The position numbers were made by a program, and so were the translations under genes. This document shows positions 1 to 11,037 of a stretch of DNA of 64,000 bases, one piece after another (position 1 is the stretch's first letter; the number at the start of each line of letters is the position of its first letter). A model generated the notes under the pieces. It had not been told where the DNA came from, ran no database searches, and worked only from the letters and a program-made list of their open reading frames with translations. Where the stretch lies: the NCBI GenBank assembly GCA_947683425.1, contig CANTUQ010000076.1:4154001-4218000 (forward strand), written 5' to 3'. This DNA comes from Excoecaria cochinchinensis (Eukaryota; Streptophyta; Magnoliopsida; Malpighiales; Euphorbiaceae).

Positions 1-43
1 TGTTTTATAGAAAATTTGAAAAAAAAAAAAACTTTTCCGCACG

Positions 44-300
44 AATGTCGGGCTGCGGCAGTGCTGTGCGTGCGCCGCAGAGCGCGCGCAGGGCGCCCTC
101 GCCCGTGCGCTGGGCGACGCGCAGTGCCCTGGCGCACAGGCAGAGAGTGCGGGGGGCTCGCTGGGCGACGCGCAGCACCCAGCGCGCGCGTGAGCCAGCG
201 TGCGCTGGCGACGGCCTGCCCGCTGCACGCAGCTGGGCGCGCGCTGGAGATGCCCGTTGGGCTCCGACAGGCGTCTCCCGCCCCTGTGCACCTGTTTTCG
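44..300 (+). repeat. CpG-rich block upstream of the Tat-A LTR TATA box
   Basis: A GC-rich island in an otherwise AT-rich LTR. It contains short direct repeats such as GCTGGGCGACGCGCAG (near 108 and 159) and many GCGCGC runs. It lies about 180-430 bases upstream of the TATA-like box. Comparable GC-rich blocks lie upstream of the TATA region in Tat LTRs K and E. A role as upstream promoter module is inference. Confidence 0.6.
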
Positions 301-480
301 CCCCAATGGCCTTTTTGGCCATATTTTCTTCATTTTTAATGCTTTTTTACTCATTTCTTTTTTGCATAATTTAATTCTAAAAGCTTTTTATCTTCCAACC
401 CATCAAATTCAGTGGTTTTTTGTAGTTATTGGAATTAAATCAATTTAATTTCTTAATTAAAAAATTCTGAATTTTGGGGT

Positions 481-487
481 TATAAAA
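481..487 (+). promoter_or_regulatory. Putative TATA box of the Tat-A LTR
   Basis: TATAAAA follows a GC-rich block and precedes a CT-rich leader (537-570), the usual layout of an LTR promoter. The U3/R boundary would lie about 30 bases downstream. Assigned by sequence alone. Confidence 0.5.
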
Positions 488-1201
488 AAGAATTTTTAAA
501 AGAATTTTGGTGGAATTTTCTTTAGAAAATTATTTTTTCTTCTTCTTTCTTCTCTCAAACAAATTCTCTCAATTTCTAAAGATTTTTTCCAAGTGAATTC
601 TTGAGACAAAAATAATAACAATTTTTGTTCTTGGGAATTTTTCTTCTTTTCATCAAACAATTTTTACTTTGAGACAAATAAAACAATTATTTGTTCTTGA
701 GTAAAAATCCATTTTCAATATATTATTTTCCTAACTTTATTCTTACAATCAAGACAAGGAATTGGATCTCCTTACCTTCATTTCATCAAGTTAATTTTGA
801 GTGTAAACATTCTTGGCTCAATTTCTTAATTTAATTTTTAATATCATTTTTTTTGTTTTCAATTAATTAATTAACATGTAAATTCTTTTAGTTCTATCAT
901 TTTCTTCTTATTTTCTTATTCTTTTGTTTTTTATTTAATTAATTATCATGTGAATTCTTTTAGATCTATTATTTAATTGTTCATGTTCTTCTTATTTTTT
1001 AATTGTTTATATTATTATTTCTTATTCTTATTTCTTATTTAATTGTTCATGTTCATATTATTGTCATCATTTTTGTTCACATATTTTATTAGTATTATCA
1101 TTTAACATGTTTTAGCATAATTAGCCTATTTTATTTTCATTTTATTCTTCCTCCATATTTAATTGGATTGTTCATCTTCTTTGATGTTGTTATTATTTTT
1201 A

Positions 1202-1326
<125 letters not shown>

Positions 1327-2666
1327 ATATTTGATTGTTCATATTCTTTGTTATTATTGTGTTATTATTATTATTGTAGTTATTACCATCATTAGTATTA
1401 TTATTATTATCCTTATTCTTGTTTAATTTTATTATTACTATTATTATTTATGTTTTATGCATGCTGATTTTTATTATTTCTTTTGCTTTTTATGCATGAT
1501 TGTATGCTATTGATGTTATTTTATGCTTTTTATGCATGTTAAATTTTATTAGCACTATTTTGTGTTTTTTTTAGCATGTTGAATTTATAAATTTGTTAAA
1601 TTGCATATTTTTATTATGTCATTTTAATTGGCTTGTCATACATGATGCAATTTTGTTTGCTTTAATTTAATTGCTTTAATGTTATATATTTAATTCATTT
1701 TTTTCACTAACTTCATTTTTATTTGTTTATTTTATTTTTCAATACTTATTTTTCATATGTGAGTTTTTGTCAAGTGGGAGCCCATGGAGATTTGAAGATC
1801 CATTTGGGAGTTGTTTATTTTTTTTTTTTTTTGCTTTTTATTATTTTGGATTAATTTATTTTATCATGTAATTTGTAATAAACTTTATTTTTATGCACGT
1901 TAATTAAAAAACCATAAAAATATTTCTACTTAATTAATTTGTTATTTTTCTAAATAAAATGGGACCAATGTCCTGATTTTTTTCATCCAAAATAAGTGTC
2001 ACTTTAAAATTGTTTTCTTTAATTATGCCTGAGAGGACCAACGTCCTCATTTTAATAAATAGCCCGATTTATGTATGAATTGTATTTTATTTACAAATGG
2101 GGGTTGTATTCCGCCACTAGTTTTGTTGTATTTTATTTTGCTTTCATTTACTTTATTTATCGCTTTTATTATATAATTGATATGCATTTAATTAAATTGC
2201 ATTAAAATTGAATGAGAAATGGGATGAAACGCTGAATTCAAAACTTGATTATAAACTTAGCCAAGGTATGAATAAATGGGAAGTCCCGAACCTGTCTCTA
2301 GTCTTTGGGCTCAACAAGGCGAGAGACCCATTTCGATGGGATCTCCAAAATACCTCTTGTGTCCCGTAAAAAGGCTTTAACTTGCATAGTCTTAGGCTCC
2401 ATGAGGCGAGAGGGCCCTCCTAATGTTCTATTAGGATGGGACCTCCAAGACCCCTCTGGCTTGCCCAAAATGGACATAGCAGCGCCGTTTTAGGCTCACT
2501 GAGGTGAGATGAACTTTCCCAATGTTTTATTGGGTGGCGACTCCATAAAATCTCCTTGTTGCTAAAAATAGACGCACTTGTAAATACCTTACAAGTTCCA
2601 ATGAACCTCTCTTGATCGCCGCAAAAGTAGGCCTTTGGGGGCCACGGGGTTCAGCGTGCGTCACAG

Positions 2667-2684
2667 TGGCAACTCCACTGGGGA
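2667..2684 (+). other. Primer-binding site of Tat-A
   Basis: The sequence begins TGGCAACTCCACTGGGGA, one base after the LTR end. It corresponds to TGGCGACTCCACTGGGGA in Tat-B and TGGCGACTCCGCTGGGGA in Tat-E. This is the PBS type of Tat/Ogre-like elements, probably complementary to the 3' end of a tRNA-Arg; the tRNA identity is from memory of the group. The A at the fifth position differs from the other two copies and would weaken primer pairing. Confidence 0.8.
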
Positions 2685-3604
2685 ATAATAAGAGACTTCC
2701 CTTCGAAAGTACCTTGGCTAAAATTTACAATTGAGTTTTAATTTGGAAATTTCATCTCTTTTCAAAATTGCATTGCATCCATGCTAGAGCCTTAGATTAT
2801 GCTAGTTTGGTCCCTATTTTAATCCTGGTGCATTCCCGAAGCACGACCCTACGTTCACTCAATGTGGGGAAGTGTTAAGGATAATCACCAGCCCAAGCCT
2901 CGTACCTTATGGTATATCAAATGGTGACCCAATCGGTCGTTATGCTCGTGATGAGTTAGACCCGTTGGCAGGGACCATGCTTGGGTAGCCCTAAAGTATC
3001 ACTACCTTTGACCAAAGCTCATGTAATGGCAATAGATACTTCCACTAGGTGAAATGTACCGTAATACCATGCTTGCTATTTGGGCCATTTTATATTGGAC
3101 AAAATCAGTTAAATTAAATTGTCTTTCATCAAAGGCTTTCATGCCTCGGTAGGCCCATCTTAATTTAATTGAGGTGTTTAAATACATAATGGCCAAACAT
3201 TCATACGTGTGTACATTAGATAAGAGCTGTTATGCTGCCGGTTTTCCACCGTGTACCATACGTGTCCGATGGGTTCCTTGTTAACCCTTGGATAAAGCCC
3301 ACCTAGGAAAGAGACTATGCTACCTCGTGTGTGGGGGCAATAAAGTTGGAAGGATCTATATGCTTGCATGTGTTTGTCTATGCTGCATCAGCACGACCAT
3401 GCATTGCATTTCAATCATGCATCATCCTAACGAGATGTATTTTTTTCAGCCATCATAAATTCGCCCGCGTGGTTTAGGGGTCCCGACGGTCGGTTGAGAA
3501 GGATTCCACTCTTAGGGTTACCAGAGCTAGTATCATATCAGAGTTTGAATTCTCTTTCAGAGGGTAATAAGACTTTATCTTCATAATCATCAGCTGATAC
3601 AAGT
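2685..3604 (+). other. 5' leader of Tat-A, conserved non-coding
   Basis: About 0.9 kb between PBS and gag without a plausible gene. A central stretch (about 2820-3330) is closely matched in the leaders of Tat-B (about 23690-24220, reverse) and Tat-E (about 49905-50400). Shared phrases include aatcaccagcccaagcctcg and gggaccatgcttgggtagcc. Conservation greater than in the LTRs suggests a cis-acting RNA role such as packaging or dimerisation, which is inference. Confidence 0.7.
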
Positions 3605-5300
3605 ATGTCTAATCCAGCTAGTAGGTCTGATGCAACCAGGGCAATGATTGCAGATGAAGTAGGAAGAAGAATGGAGGAGTTTGAGGCCAGAATGATGGCA
3701 ATGATGGGCAACCTTGCCAGTACTATAGCTGGGCAACAAGTTACTGCTGCCCCTATTAGGGGACCAGATGAACAAGGGGCTATGAGAGAGGATCCCCCTG
3801 CTATAGTTGACCCACCTGAAGTTGAGCAAAGAGCGCCAGCGCCTGTAGAGCGCAGGGAAGGCCCTAAGTCTGAGGTTGACCTCTGGGAAGATGAGCAAGA
3901 GGAACAGATGGTGGCAAAGGGAAAGTCGCCTAAGCTAGAGGAAGCAATGTGGAGGAAGATGGAGGAGAAATTTGAAGCTATGACAAGGATGACGACGGTA
4001 GGAAGGGGAATGAACCCGAAGGATCGTGAGCTGGATGGGGATGATTTGATCCCCCAGAACTTCAAGATGCCTGATATCCCAAAATTTGACGGCACCTCTG
4101 ACCCTGCTACACACATCAAGCAGTACTCGCTAGTCATGAAGGGGACAACTTTAATAAGGAAGCAGAAGATAGAGTACTTTTGCTTGAGTCTTACAGGGGC
4201 TGTCATTGACTGGTACCATGGGCTGGACAGGAGATCCAAAGAAGATTGGGACTTGTTGACTGAAGAGTTCCTAAAGCAATACGATTGCAGTACCCAGATG
4301 GAGGTCACAATGAAGGATCTAGAGCTGTTGCAGCAGAAGGCTAGGGAGTCTTTCCATGAATACCTCACTCGGTGGAGGAACCGAGTTATGGAGATGAAGC
4401 GCAAGCCTGACACACCTGATCAGATTCGATTATTCATTCGAAATGCTAGCCCATATCTAAGAGATGGACTGAAAATGAAGGGGCTGAAAGATTGGGAGTC
4501 CTTGAAGGACATTGCTATAGAGGCATAAGGAGAATATATGGCTAGAAGGGCAAGCAGTGAGGCTTATGCCAAGAAGGGCTACAATAATCAAGGTGCAACC
4601 AAGTCAGCTAGTTCTAGTAGTGGTAACAGAAGTGGGAAAACAGCTGAGGTGTCAGCAATAGCAGTGAATCAAAGCTACTTCTAGAATTTGGGTAGGCTTT
4701 TATCATGGGTATTGAAAAGGTTGATGAAGGAGGGGAAGCTACAACCCCTGCCACCTAGGCCAGCTAGGACGCAAGGGGAACCGGGGCATAAAGAGAACGA
4801 ATACTGTGCCTTTCACCAACATACTGGGCATCTGATAGACAATTGCTTCAGGCTGAGGCACCAGATTCTGGATCTGATTGATAGTAAGTAGATCACCGAT
4901 CCTGAAAAGAGGGAGAGCCAGAAGAAGTCTAATTTCAATGCTATGCCACCGCCTGTCTTTATGATTGGGTCGAGCCTACTCGAATGGTATGTCCTTTAAG
5001 ATTTGTATGGAAATGATTACTTCGCTATCACTCGCTCTGAGGCAAGTGAAGAAGGGATTCCCGTGGCGGCGATAGACTGTTGGTCCACTAGTGAGAGTGG
5101 AGACGAATAGGAAGAGGAGAAAGATGGAGAGTCCACGGATCCATGGGATTCGGAGGAGGAGGAAAGAGTTGGGGTTAAAACAAAAAGTGGGAGAGTGGTC
5201 CCCGAAGTTGAGAAGCAGCAGGACTCAGTGCAAGCACCTGTGGAGAAAGAGCCGGAAGAAAATCCCATAGTAAAGCAGCTGAAAAAGACCACGGCTCATA
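3605..5300 (+). pseudogene. gag: Tat-A gag (broken)
   Basis: Start chosen at the ATG at 3605, whose N-terminus aligns with that of the Tat-B Gag (DATRAMIADEVGRR against DATRAIIAEEVDRR). The first 307 codons are open and contain the retrotransposon Gag core (PKFDGTSDPATHIKQY, the WYHGLDRRSKEDWDLL region, LLQQKARESFHEYLTRWRNRV). Downstream comes a zinc-binding pattern CAFHQHTGHLIDNC, typical of Tat/Athila Gag and unlike the usual CCHC knuckle. In-frame stops follow at about 4528, 4683, 4891, 5000 and 5110. Gag would bind the element RNA and build the cytoplasmic particle. This copy can no longer make the full protein. Confidence 0.88.
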
Positions 5301-5960
5301 TATCGATTTGGGACCTTCTAAGGTAGTCCCCTTCCCACAGACAAAAGTTAGTCGAGGCTTTGAGTGAGTCCACTGTAGTCACTACAATTTCTCCATCTGA
5401 GCTGCTAGACCTTGTAAAAGGGGGATCCGGAGAGAAACTGATGTTTTCTGATGCTGACCTGACAGCTGAAGGCCACAATCATAATCGGCCGTTGTACATC
5501 AAAGCACAATTTAATAACAAGCATACCGCTTGTGTTATGGTTGATGATGGGTCATCCATAAATGTCTGCCCTTTGGTGGCACCTCAGGCTTTTGGGTTGA
5601 ACGAGAGTATGTTGAGTAAGTCTGATCTGACCATCACAGCCTACGATAATTCTCGGAGATAGGCATCAGGAACATTCAGAGCTCTAGTTAGGACTGGGCC
5701 CATTGAGACGGAGGTAGAATTTATGGTCTTGCCTATCACAGTAAATTTCTCAGCCCTACTGGGAAGACCATGGTTCCATAATTTGGGAGGAGTGCCATCC
5801 ACCCTACACCAAATGGTAAAGATACCTCATGAAGGGGAGGTGGTGACCATAAAAGCAGCGAGAGAGAACGAAGTGTCTGCCTTGGGGATTTCTGATCAGC
5901 CATTTAGTGGCTTTTACATATCAGTGATTGGTGAGGAGCAGGGCTTGGCAGGTAGCCCTC
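5301..5960 (+). pseudogene. Tat-A aspartic protease region
   Basis: Continues the polyprotein in the gag frame. The acidic linker and the IWDLLR...SPSHRQK block lead to an aspartic-protease-like unit. Its active-site strand reads MVDDGSSINVCPL near 5535-5570, and the second half has FSALLGRPWFHNLGGVPSTLHQM near 5745-5810. The enzyme would cut the Gag-Pol precursor inside the particle. Stops at 5326 (in LR-stop-SPSHRQK) and 5662 (in RR-stop-ASG) fall where Tat-B has glutamine codons, so both look like C-to-T changes. Confidence 0.82.
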
Positions 5961-6529
5961 AGGTGATGAACATGACGAAGAGGATGCACTTCCTCCCAGG
6001 GGCCGGATTGGGTAAAAATTCACAGGGGTTGCAAGATGCCATCACAACACAAGGCTAGAACGGAAGGGTCTGGGCTACAAAGGAGAGCATGGCAGGAAGA
6101 AAGTGCCAAAGAAGATTCCCCACATTTCAGAGAGTTTTATTCCCTCATCTTCGGTCTGTGCTTATACTGGAGAAGAAGAGCCTCAGTGGGTGGATGGAAA
6201 GATCATTCCGGGTTGAAATTTTCAATGATGTCTATGACTGGGATGTTGGAGTTATCAAGTCCGCAGAGAACTTCTGGGATGAGGAGATCATGACTCAGTG
6301 TAATATTTGGGACAGGGATGGGCCCGAGGAGATTGTCATTGATAAGCTGTTAGCTACCAGGTTGAAGGGAAAAGAAAAGATGGTAGAGCCAGAGCTGAAG
6401 TTTGAAGATTTGGAGATCTCACCAGAGGTAGTTGAAAAGCCTCCACCAAGCTAAGAAGTCAAAGCCCAGTCAGCTGCAACATCGTCGTCAATAGAAGATG
6501 AAGACAGTAGTTGTTTAGATAGTCTTTTT
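5961..6529 (+). pseudogene. Tat-A protease-RT linker with G-patch-like motif
   Basis: After the protease the frame reads MNMTKRMHFLPGAGLGKNSQGLQD (5968-6040) and then, after a TAG near 6056 and a one-base shift, a GLGY-type ending. Glycine spacing plus GLGK..QG and GLGY resembles a G-patch RNA-binding motif. The same block occurs in Tat-B (about 20935-21065) and Tat-C (about 36245-36385). After the shift the frame continues as EIFNDVYDWDVGVIKSAENFWDEE, also shared. What the linker does is unknown. The stop near 6452 lies in a region with a glutamine codon in Tat-C. Confidence 0.7.
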
Positions 6530-7560
6530 ATGCCAGAACTTTTTAATGACAATGTTAATGCTTCTGATTACATCAATGAGATTAATAACTTTGCTTACTT
6601 GTGTGATGTTTCTGATCATTTCATTCCTCATGATCATAAACATGATGCATTCATTTTAGACATTAACTCAACTAGCATGACTGCATTTAATCTCGGAACT
6701 TTGGAGAATCCAACGAAAATTTTGGTAGCATCAGATATAACTCCTGAGGAGAGGATAAAATTTGAGAGAATATTGAAAAAGTATGAAAAAGTCTTTGCCT
6801 GGACCTACGAGGACATGCTGGGAATTGATCGAGATGTAGCCGAACATGCCATTCCAACTTACCCAGAGAGTAAACCGGTCAAACAAAAGCTCAGAAGACT
6901 TAGGCCAGAATGGGCTCAGAAGGTGAAAGAGGAGATCCATAAGAAGATTGAGGCTAAGTTTCTACTGGAGGTTAAATACCCGACGTGGCTGGCTAATATA
7001 GTTCCTGTGGCTAAAAAGGATAGAAAAGTTCAAGTATGTGTGGACTATCGGGACCTGAACAAAGCCTGCCCGAAAGATGATTTTCCTCTGCCTCATATTG
7101 ATGTGCTGGTAGATAGTGCTGCTGCTTGCATAATGTACAGCTTCATGGATGGGTATGCAGGGTACAATCAAATCCTTAACAAGATAGTGGATCGAATAAA
7201 GATAACTTTCATAACTGAATGGGGTACATTTGCTTATCGGGTTATGCCTTTTGGATTAAAGAATGCAGGAGCAACCTATCAGAGAATGGCCACCAGAGTT
7301 CTCAATAATTTGATCCACAAGGAAGTGGAGGTGTTTGTTGACGACATGATGATCAAGTCAGCTACCAGAGAGGGTCACTTCGAGGCTTTGGAAAAGTTCT
7401 TTCAAAGGATCAATAAGTATGATATGCGCCTCAATCCCAAGAAGTGCATTTTTGGAGTTACCTCGGGTAAGCTATTAGGCCATGTGGTAAGCCAGAGAGG
7501 AATTGAAGTAGATCCTAACAAGGTTAGGGCCATCAGAGAGATGCCAGTGTCTCAAAAAGA
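6530..7560 (+). pseudogene. Tat-A reverse transcriptase
   Basis: Part of an open stretch of 415 codons (6530-7777). It contains the RT core: LRRLRPEWAQKVKEEI, PVAKKDRKVQVCVDYRDLNKAC (about 6995-7060), the DFPLPHID strand, the SFMDGYAGYNQI region, the EWGTFAYRVMPFGLKNA block, and the catalytic FVDD box near 7335. The enzyme copies element RNA to DNA from the tRNA primer. The frame is intact here, so this is the best-preserved part of Tat-A. It aligns closely with Tat-B and the Tat-C pieces. Confidence 0.9.
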
Positions 7561-8140
7561 GAAAGAGGTTAGAAGTTTCCTGGGAAAACTTCAGTACATC
7601 AGCCGGTTTATTGCTAAGCTGGCTTCAGTATGTGAGCCCATCTTCAAGCTTCTTCGGAAGAATCAGCCTATGGTGTGGAATAATGATTGTCAATTGGCCT
7701 TTGATACTATTAAGGATTATCTCCTGAATCCTCCAGTTTTAAGACCACCACGGCGTGCCAAACCATTAATCCTGTAACTGGCAATAGAAGACAATTAAGT
7801 GGGTGCCATGATGGCCCAGGAGGATGACTTTGGGGTAGAGTTTGTTGTTTACTATCTTAGCAAGAAATTCCTAACATATGAAGCCAAGTATGTTGAAGTA
7901 GAAAAGATTTGCTTGGCAGTTATTTGGGCTTCTAAGAAGTTGCGGCACTACTTTCATTCCTTCAGTGTGCATGCGGTTGCTAAGCATAACCCGCTTAGGT
8001 ACCTTCAGGAAGCGCCCTCTTTGCTAGGAAAGATGGGAAGGTGGTTACTATTGTTGCAGGAGTTAGATATCGAATACATCACCAGGAAAACCATTAAGGG
8101 AAGAGCTGTAGCTGAATTCTTGGCTGAACATCCTATTGAG
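7561..8140 (+). pseudogene. Tat-A first RNase H domain (degenerate)
   Basis: Follows RT through VRSFLGKLQYISRFIAKL. The region LAIED...VGAMMAQEDDFGVEFVVYYLSKKF...EKICLAVIWASKKLRHYF is the gypsy RNase H fold. The usual catalytic DAS is replaced by an LAxE sequence and the usual TDH by VAKHNPL, so the active site looks lost. This fits what is known of Tat elements, where the original RNase H has become inactive and a second one acts. Stops at 7777 and about 7797 break this copy; Tat-B reads tyrosine at the first. Confidence 0.8.
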
Positions 8141-8149
8141 GGAGACCAG

Positions 8150-8600
8150 TTCGAGTACAATTTTCCAGATGAAGATGTCATGGCCATAACAGTACAAGGG
8201 TGGCAGATGTTTTTTAATGGGGCAGGCAACAGTAAAGGGGCAGGAGCGGGGATCATTCTTGCGACCCCGAATGGTGAAAAGCTGCCATTAGCCAAAAAGT
8301 TGAGGTATAAGGCAACCAATAATGAAGTAGAATATGAGGCTTGCATCTTCGGATTGGAAGCGTTGCTGGCTCTGGGGTCAAAGACCGCAGAAGTCTTCGG
8401 AGATTCTTCATTGGTAATTCATCAGATCAGAGGGGAATGGACAGTTAAGGAAGAGAGGCTGTTACCTTATGTGAAGCACTTAAGAATGTTGAGTAGCCAG
8501 TTTGAGACTTGCACCTTTCACTTCATCCCCAGGGATGAAAATCAATTGGCTGATGCTCTAGCGACATTAGTGTCAATATGGGATAATCCAATGGGGGTTG
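8150..8600 (+). pseudogene. Tat-A second (archaeal-type) RNase H
   Basis: A second RNase H domain lies between the first RNase H and integrase, the hallmark of the Tat lineage. It shows GAGAGIILATPNGEKLPLA, ATNNEVEYEACIFGLEA, VFGDSSLVIHQIRGEW and DENQLADALATL. The four catalytic positions would be D (FDGA), E (AEYEA), D (FGDS) and D (ADAL). In this copy the first reads FNGA, a D-to-N change near 8217, so even without frame breaks the enzyme would probably be dead. Tat-B keeps all four. Confidence 0.85.
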
Positions 8601-8689
8601 CTATGAAACCCGTACTAATCTCTAGCTCGAAAAAGCCTTGTTTTGAAGCCGAGCAGGTGATGGATGTTGGGGCCACCGATGGAAACCCT

Positions 8690-9934
8690 TGGTACTACGA
8701 CATTCAGAATTACTTGGAACGGTCAGTTTTTCTAGAGGAAGCCACTGAGAAAGACCAAAGGATGATTCGGAAGTTGTCCACACAATTCATCAGTGTAAAT
8801 GGCGCTTTGTATAAAAGGCAAGCCGATGGTATCCAGTTAAGGTGTTTGGCGAAAAAAGAAGCTGAAAAGGTTATAGAAGAGGTTCATGCCGGAGTCTGTG
8901 GAGCTCACATGAATGGCTTAGCCTTAGCAAAGAAGATCATGCACCAAGGATTCTATTGGCTCACAATGGATACGGATTGTTCAAAATATGTGAAGCAATG
9001 CCAGTTATGCTAGCAATACGCGAATTTGAGGCATGTCCCAGTTTCAGAGCTGCATAATTTGACATCTCCATGGCCATTTGCAGCTTGGGGGATAGATATC
9101 ATAGGTGAGATACATCCTACAGCTTCTAATGGGCACAGGTTCATTATAGTTGCCATTGATTATTTCTCTAAGTGGGTCGAAGCTGAATCTTTCAAGAAGA
9201 TTGATGCTAGGGATATGGCTAAGTTCATCGAGCGGAATTTGATATGCAGATATGGTCTCCCACACCATATTGTGTCTGATAATGGGGTACAATTCTTAGC
9301 AGAAACTAAATAGATGCTTCAGAAGTATAGAATCCAGCATCACAAGTCTTCTCTTTACCGTCCTCAAGCTAATGGTGCAGTTGAAGCAGCGAAGAAGAAT
9401 GTGAAAAGAATACTGGCCAAGATGGTTCAGAGTTATAAAGATTGGGCGAAAAAGCTGCCTTTTGCACTCTGGGGTTATAGAACCACAGTCAGAACCTCTA
9501 CGGGAACCACACTATTCTCTCTGGTATACGAAACCAAAGCAGTTTTGCCAGTTGAAATTGAGCTAAAATCTTTAAGGGTAGTCATAGAAGCTGAGATTCC
9601 AAAGACAGAATGGGCACAACAGCGATTGTTGCAGTTGAATCTGTTGGATGAAGATAGGTTAAGAGCCTATTGCCACAATTAGGTTAATCAGAAGAGAATA
9701 GCTCGGTCCTTTGGCAAGAAGGTACGAAAGCACACGTTGAAGGAAGGGGACCTGGTCTTTAAGGTGATGAGGCCGGGAGTGCCAGACATAAGAGGAAAAT
9801 TCAGGCCGACCTAGGAAGGCCCATTCATTTTGAAAAAGTTGCTAACAAAGGGAGTAGCAATCTTGGCGGACAGCGATGGGAATGAGTTTAAAGACCCGGT
9901 CAATGTCGATAGACTAAAAAGGTTCCATGGCTAA
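8690..9934 (+). pseudogene. Tat-A integrase (broken)
   Basis: The N-terminal zinc domain (HAGVCGAHMNG...CSKYVKQCQLC) ends near 9010. The catalytic core follows: GIDIIGE (first Asp, near 9090), DNGVQF (second Asp, near 9285) and NGAVEAAKKNV (Glu, near 9385). The C-terminal part ends RFHG and a TAA at 9932-9934. Integrase would insert the DNA copy into the nuclear genome. In-frame stops at 9011-9013, 9311-9313, 9680-9682 and about 9811 break it. Tat-B has Q, K, Q and W at the aligned positions, so at least three are transitions. Confidence 0.88.
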
Positions 9935-11037
9935 AGACAAGAAAATAAAAAGAAGAGAATAAATGGCCCGCAGGTTGAAAACCGAAAAAAAGGCGGCCTT
10001 GCTAAAATTGGGCACCCTGTCAGGGTGAAAATCGAAAAAAGGCATCCTGGGCAAAAATTAAGGGCCGAGAGAAAATGTTCAATCGAGAAAACCCGAGAGG
10101 GCCGATTGATAACAGGAGTTTGATGCTTACAAGATCTATTCCGAGATTAGGTGTAGTCTTGTGCTTTTGAATTCTTGTTAAATAAGGATCATGTATGATG
10201 AAATCTTATAGAAATGTACTCAATTTTGCAATGAATACAAGAATACAGTTTACATTTTCATTGTTCTTTAGTTCTGCCTTAAAAAGAAATATATCACTTA
10301 TTCATCTAATGACTATTGTCTAATGATTTTGTCGGAAGGTGCCTAAGCAGATATGTGCTATTCACTCTTAGCGGTGGTTCTGATAATAGCCTTCTCTTGT
10401 AGTTCCTTAAAAAATAATAATAATAACAAAAAAAAGAGGCCGTTAGAGATGAAAACCGTAACTGGCTCTCTAAGCAAAAGTTAGGCCAAATGGCAGGGTG
10501 AAAACCTGGAAACAGGTAGTTTGCCCTACAAAAAATGAATGAAATAAATAAGAGCCGCTGGATTGGGTTGGGTCCATTCCAGGCAAAATTTAGGCAAAGG
10601 GTTATGTGAAAATTCCCGAAGGGACGCATTTTTCACAAAGAAAAGCTAGTGTGAAAATCCACAAGGGATGCACTACCTTTAAAGCAATGACGTTTCATGC
10701 CTGGAGCAATAAGGCGTCATTACTTCGGATGATCATTCTTTAGTCAGATAGTGCATGAGTCAGATCCTGGGCATATGATCATTGGCCGGGGGGCAAAGAT
10801 GCACACTTGATGTCTCTCTCAGAAAATGTTTTAGGGTCAGAGTCCCTAAAGCCAAGATGTCACTCTTTCAGATCCTTGGAGGCGAGATGCAGCAGTCAAG
10901 CTATATCCTCAGCAGACCCTTAACCACCTAGGATAGGGTCAATCTATTTTTGCAAACATTTACATCTCATATCATATACACTTAAATTTTTATATATATT
11001 TATGCTCACATGACTTTGCAGGAAATATCTAAATGAA
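9935..11037 (+). other. Tat-A 3' UTR, first part, with conserved modules
   Basis: No gene is visible. Two blocks (about 9963-10120 and 10437-10690) contain degenerate phrases of the form GTGAAAACCGAAAAAAGGC...TTGCTAAAATTGGGC and are shared with Tat-E (53170-53330, 53660-53900) and, reversed, with Tat-B (16915-17060 and about 16000-16080). The AT-rich spacer 10120-10436 holds nothing recognisable. The rest (10690-11037) carries short phrases such as gatgcactacctttaaa and no ORF of note. Confidence 0.65.

Noticed and set aside
16..374. Overlapping arginine/alanine-rich ORFs on both strands
   Set aside because: Base composition of the GC-rich LTR block removes stops in several frames; none continues or is shared with other LTRs.
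3002..3369. Small minus-strand ORFs in the Tat-A leader, one echoed at 50080-50274
   Set aside because: The echo follows from nucleotide conservation of the leader; I saw no codon-type substitution pattern, so an RNA role fits better.
3538..4413. Long minus-strand ORF opposite Tat-A gag
   Set aside because: Shadow of gag codons; no matching minus-strand frame in Tat-B or Tat-E.
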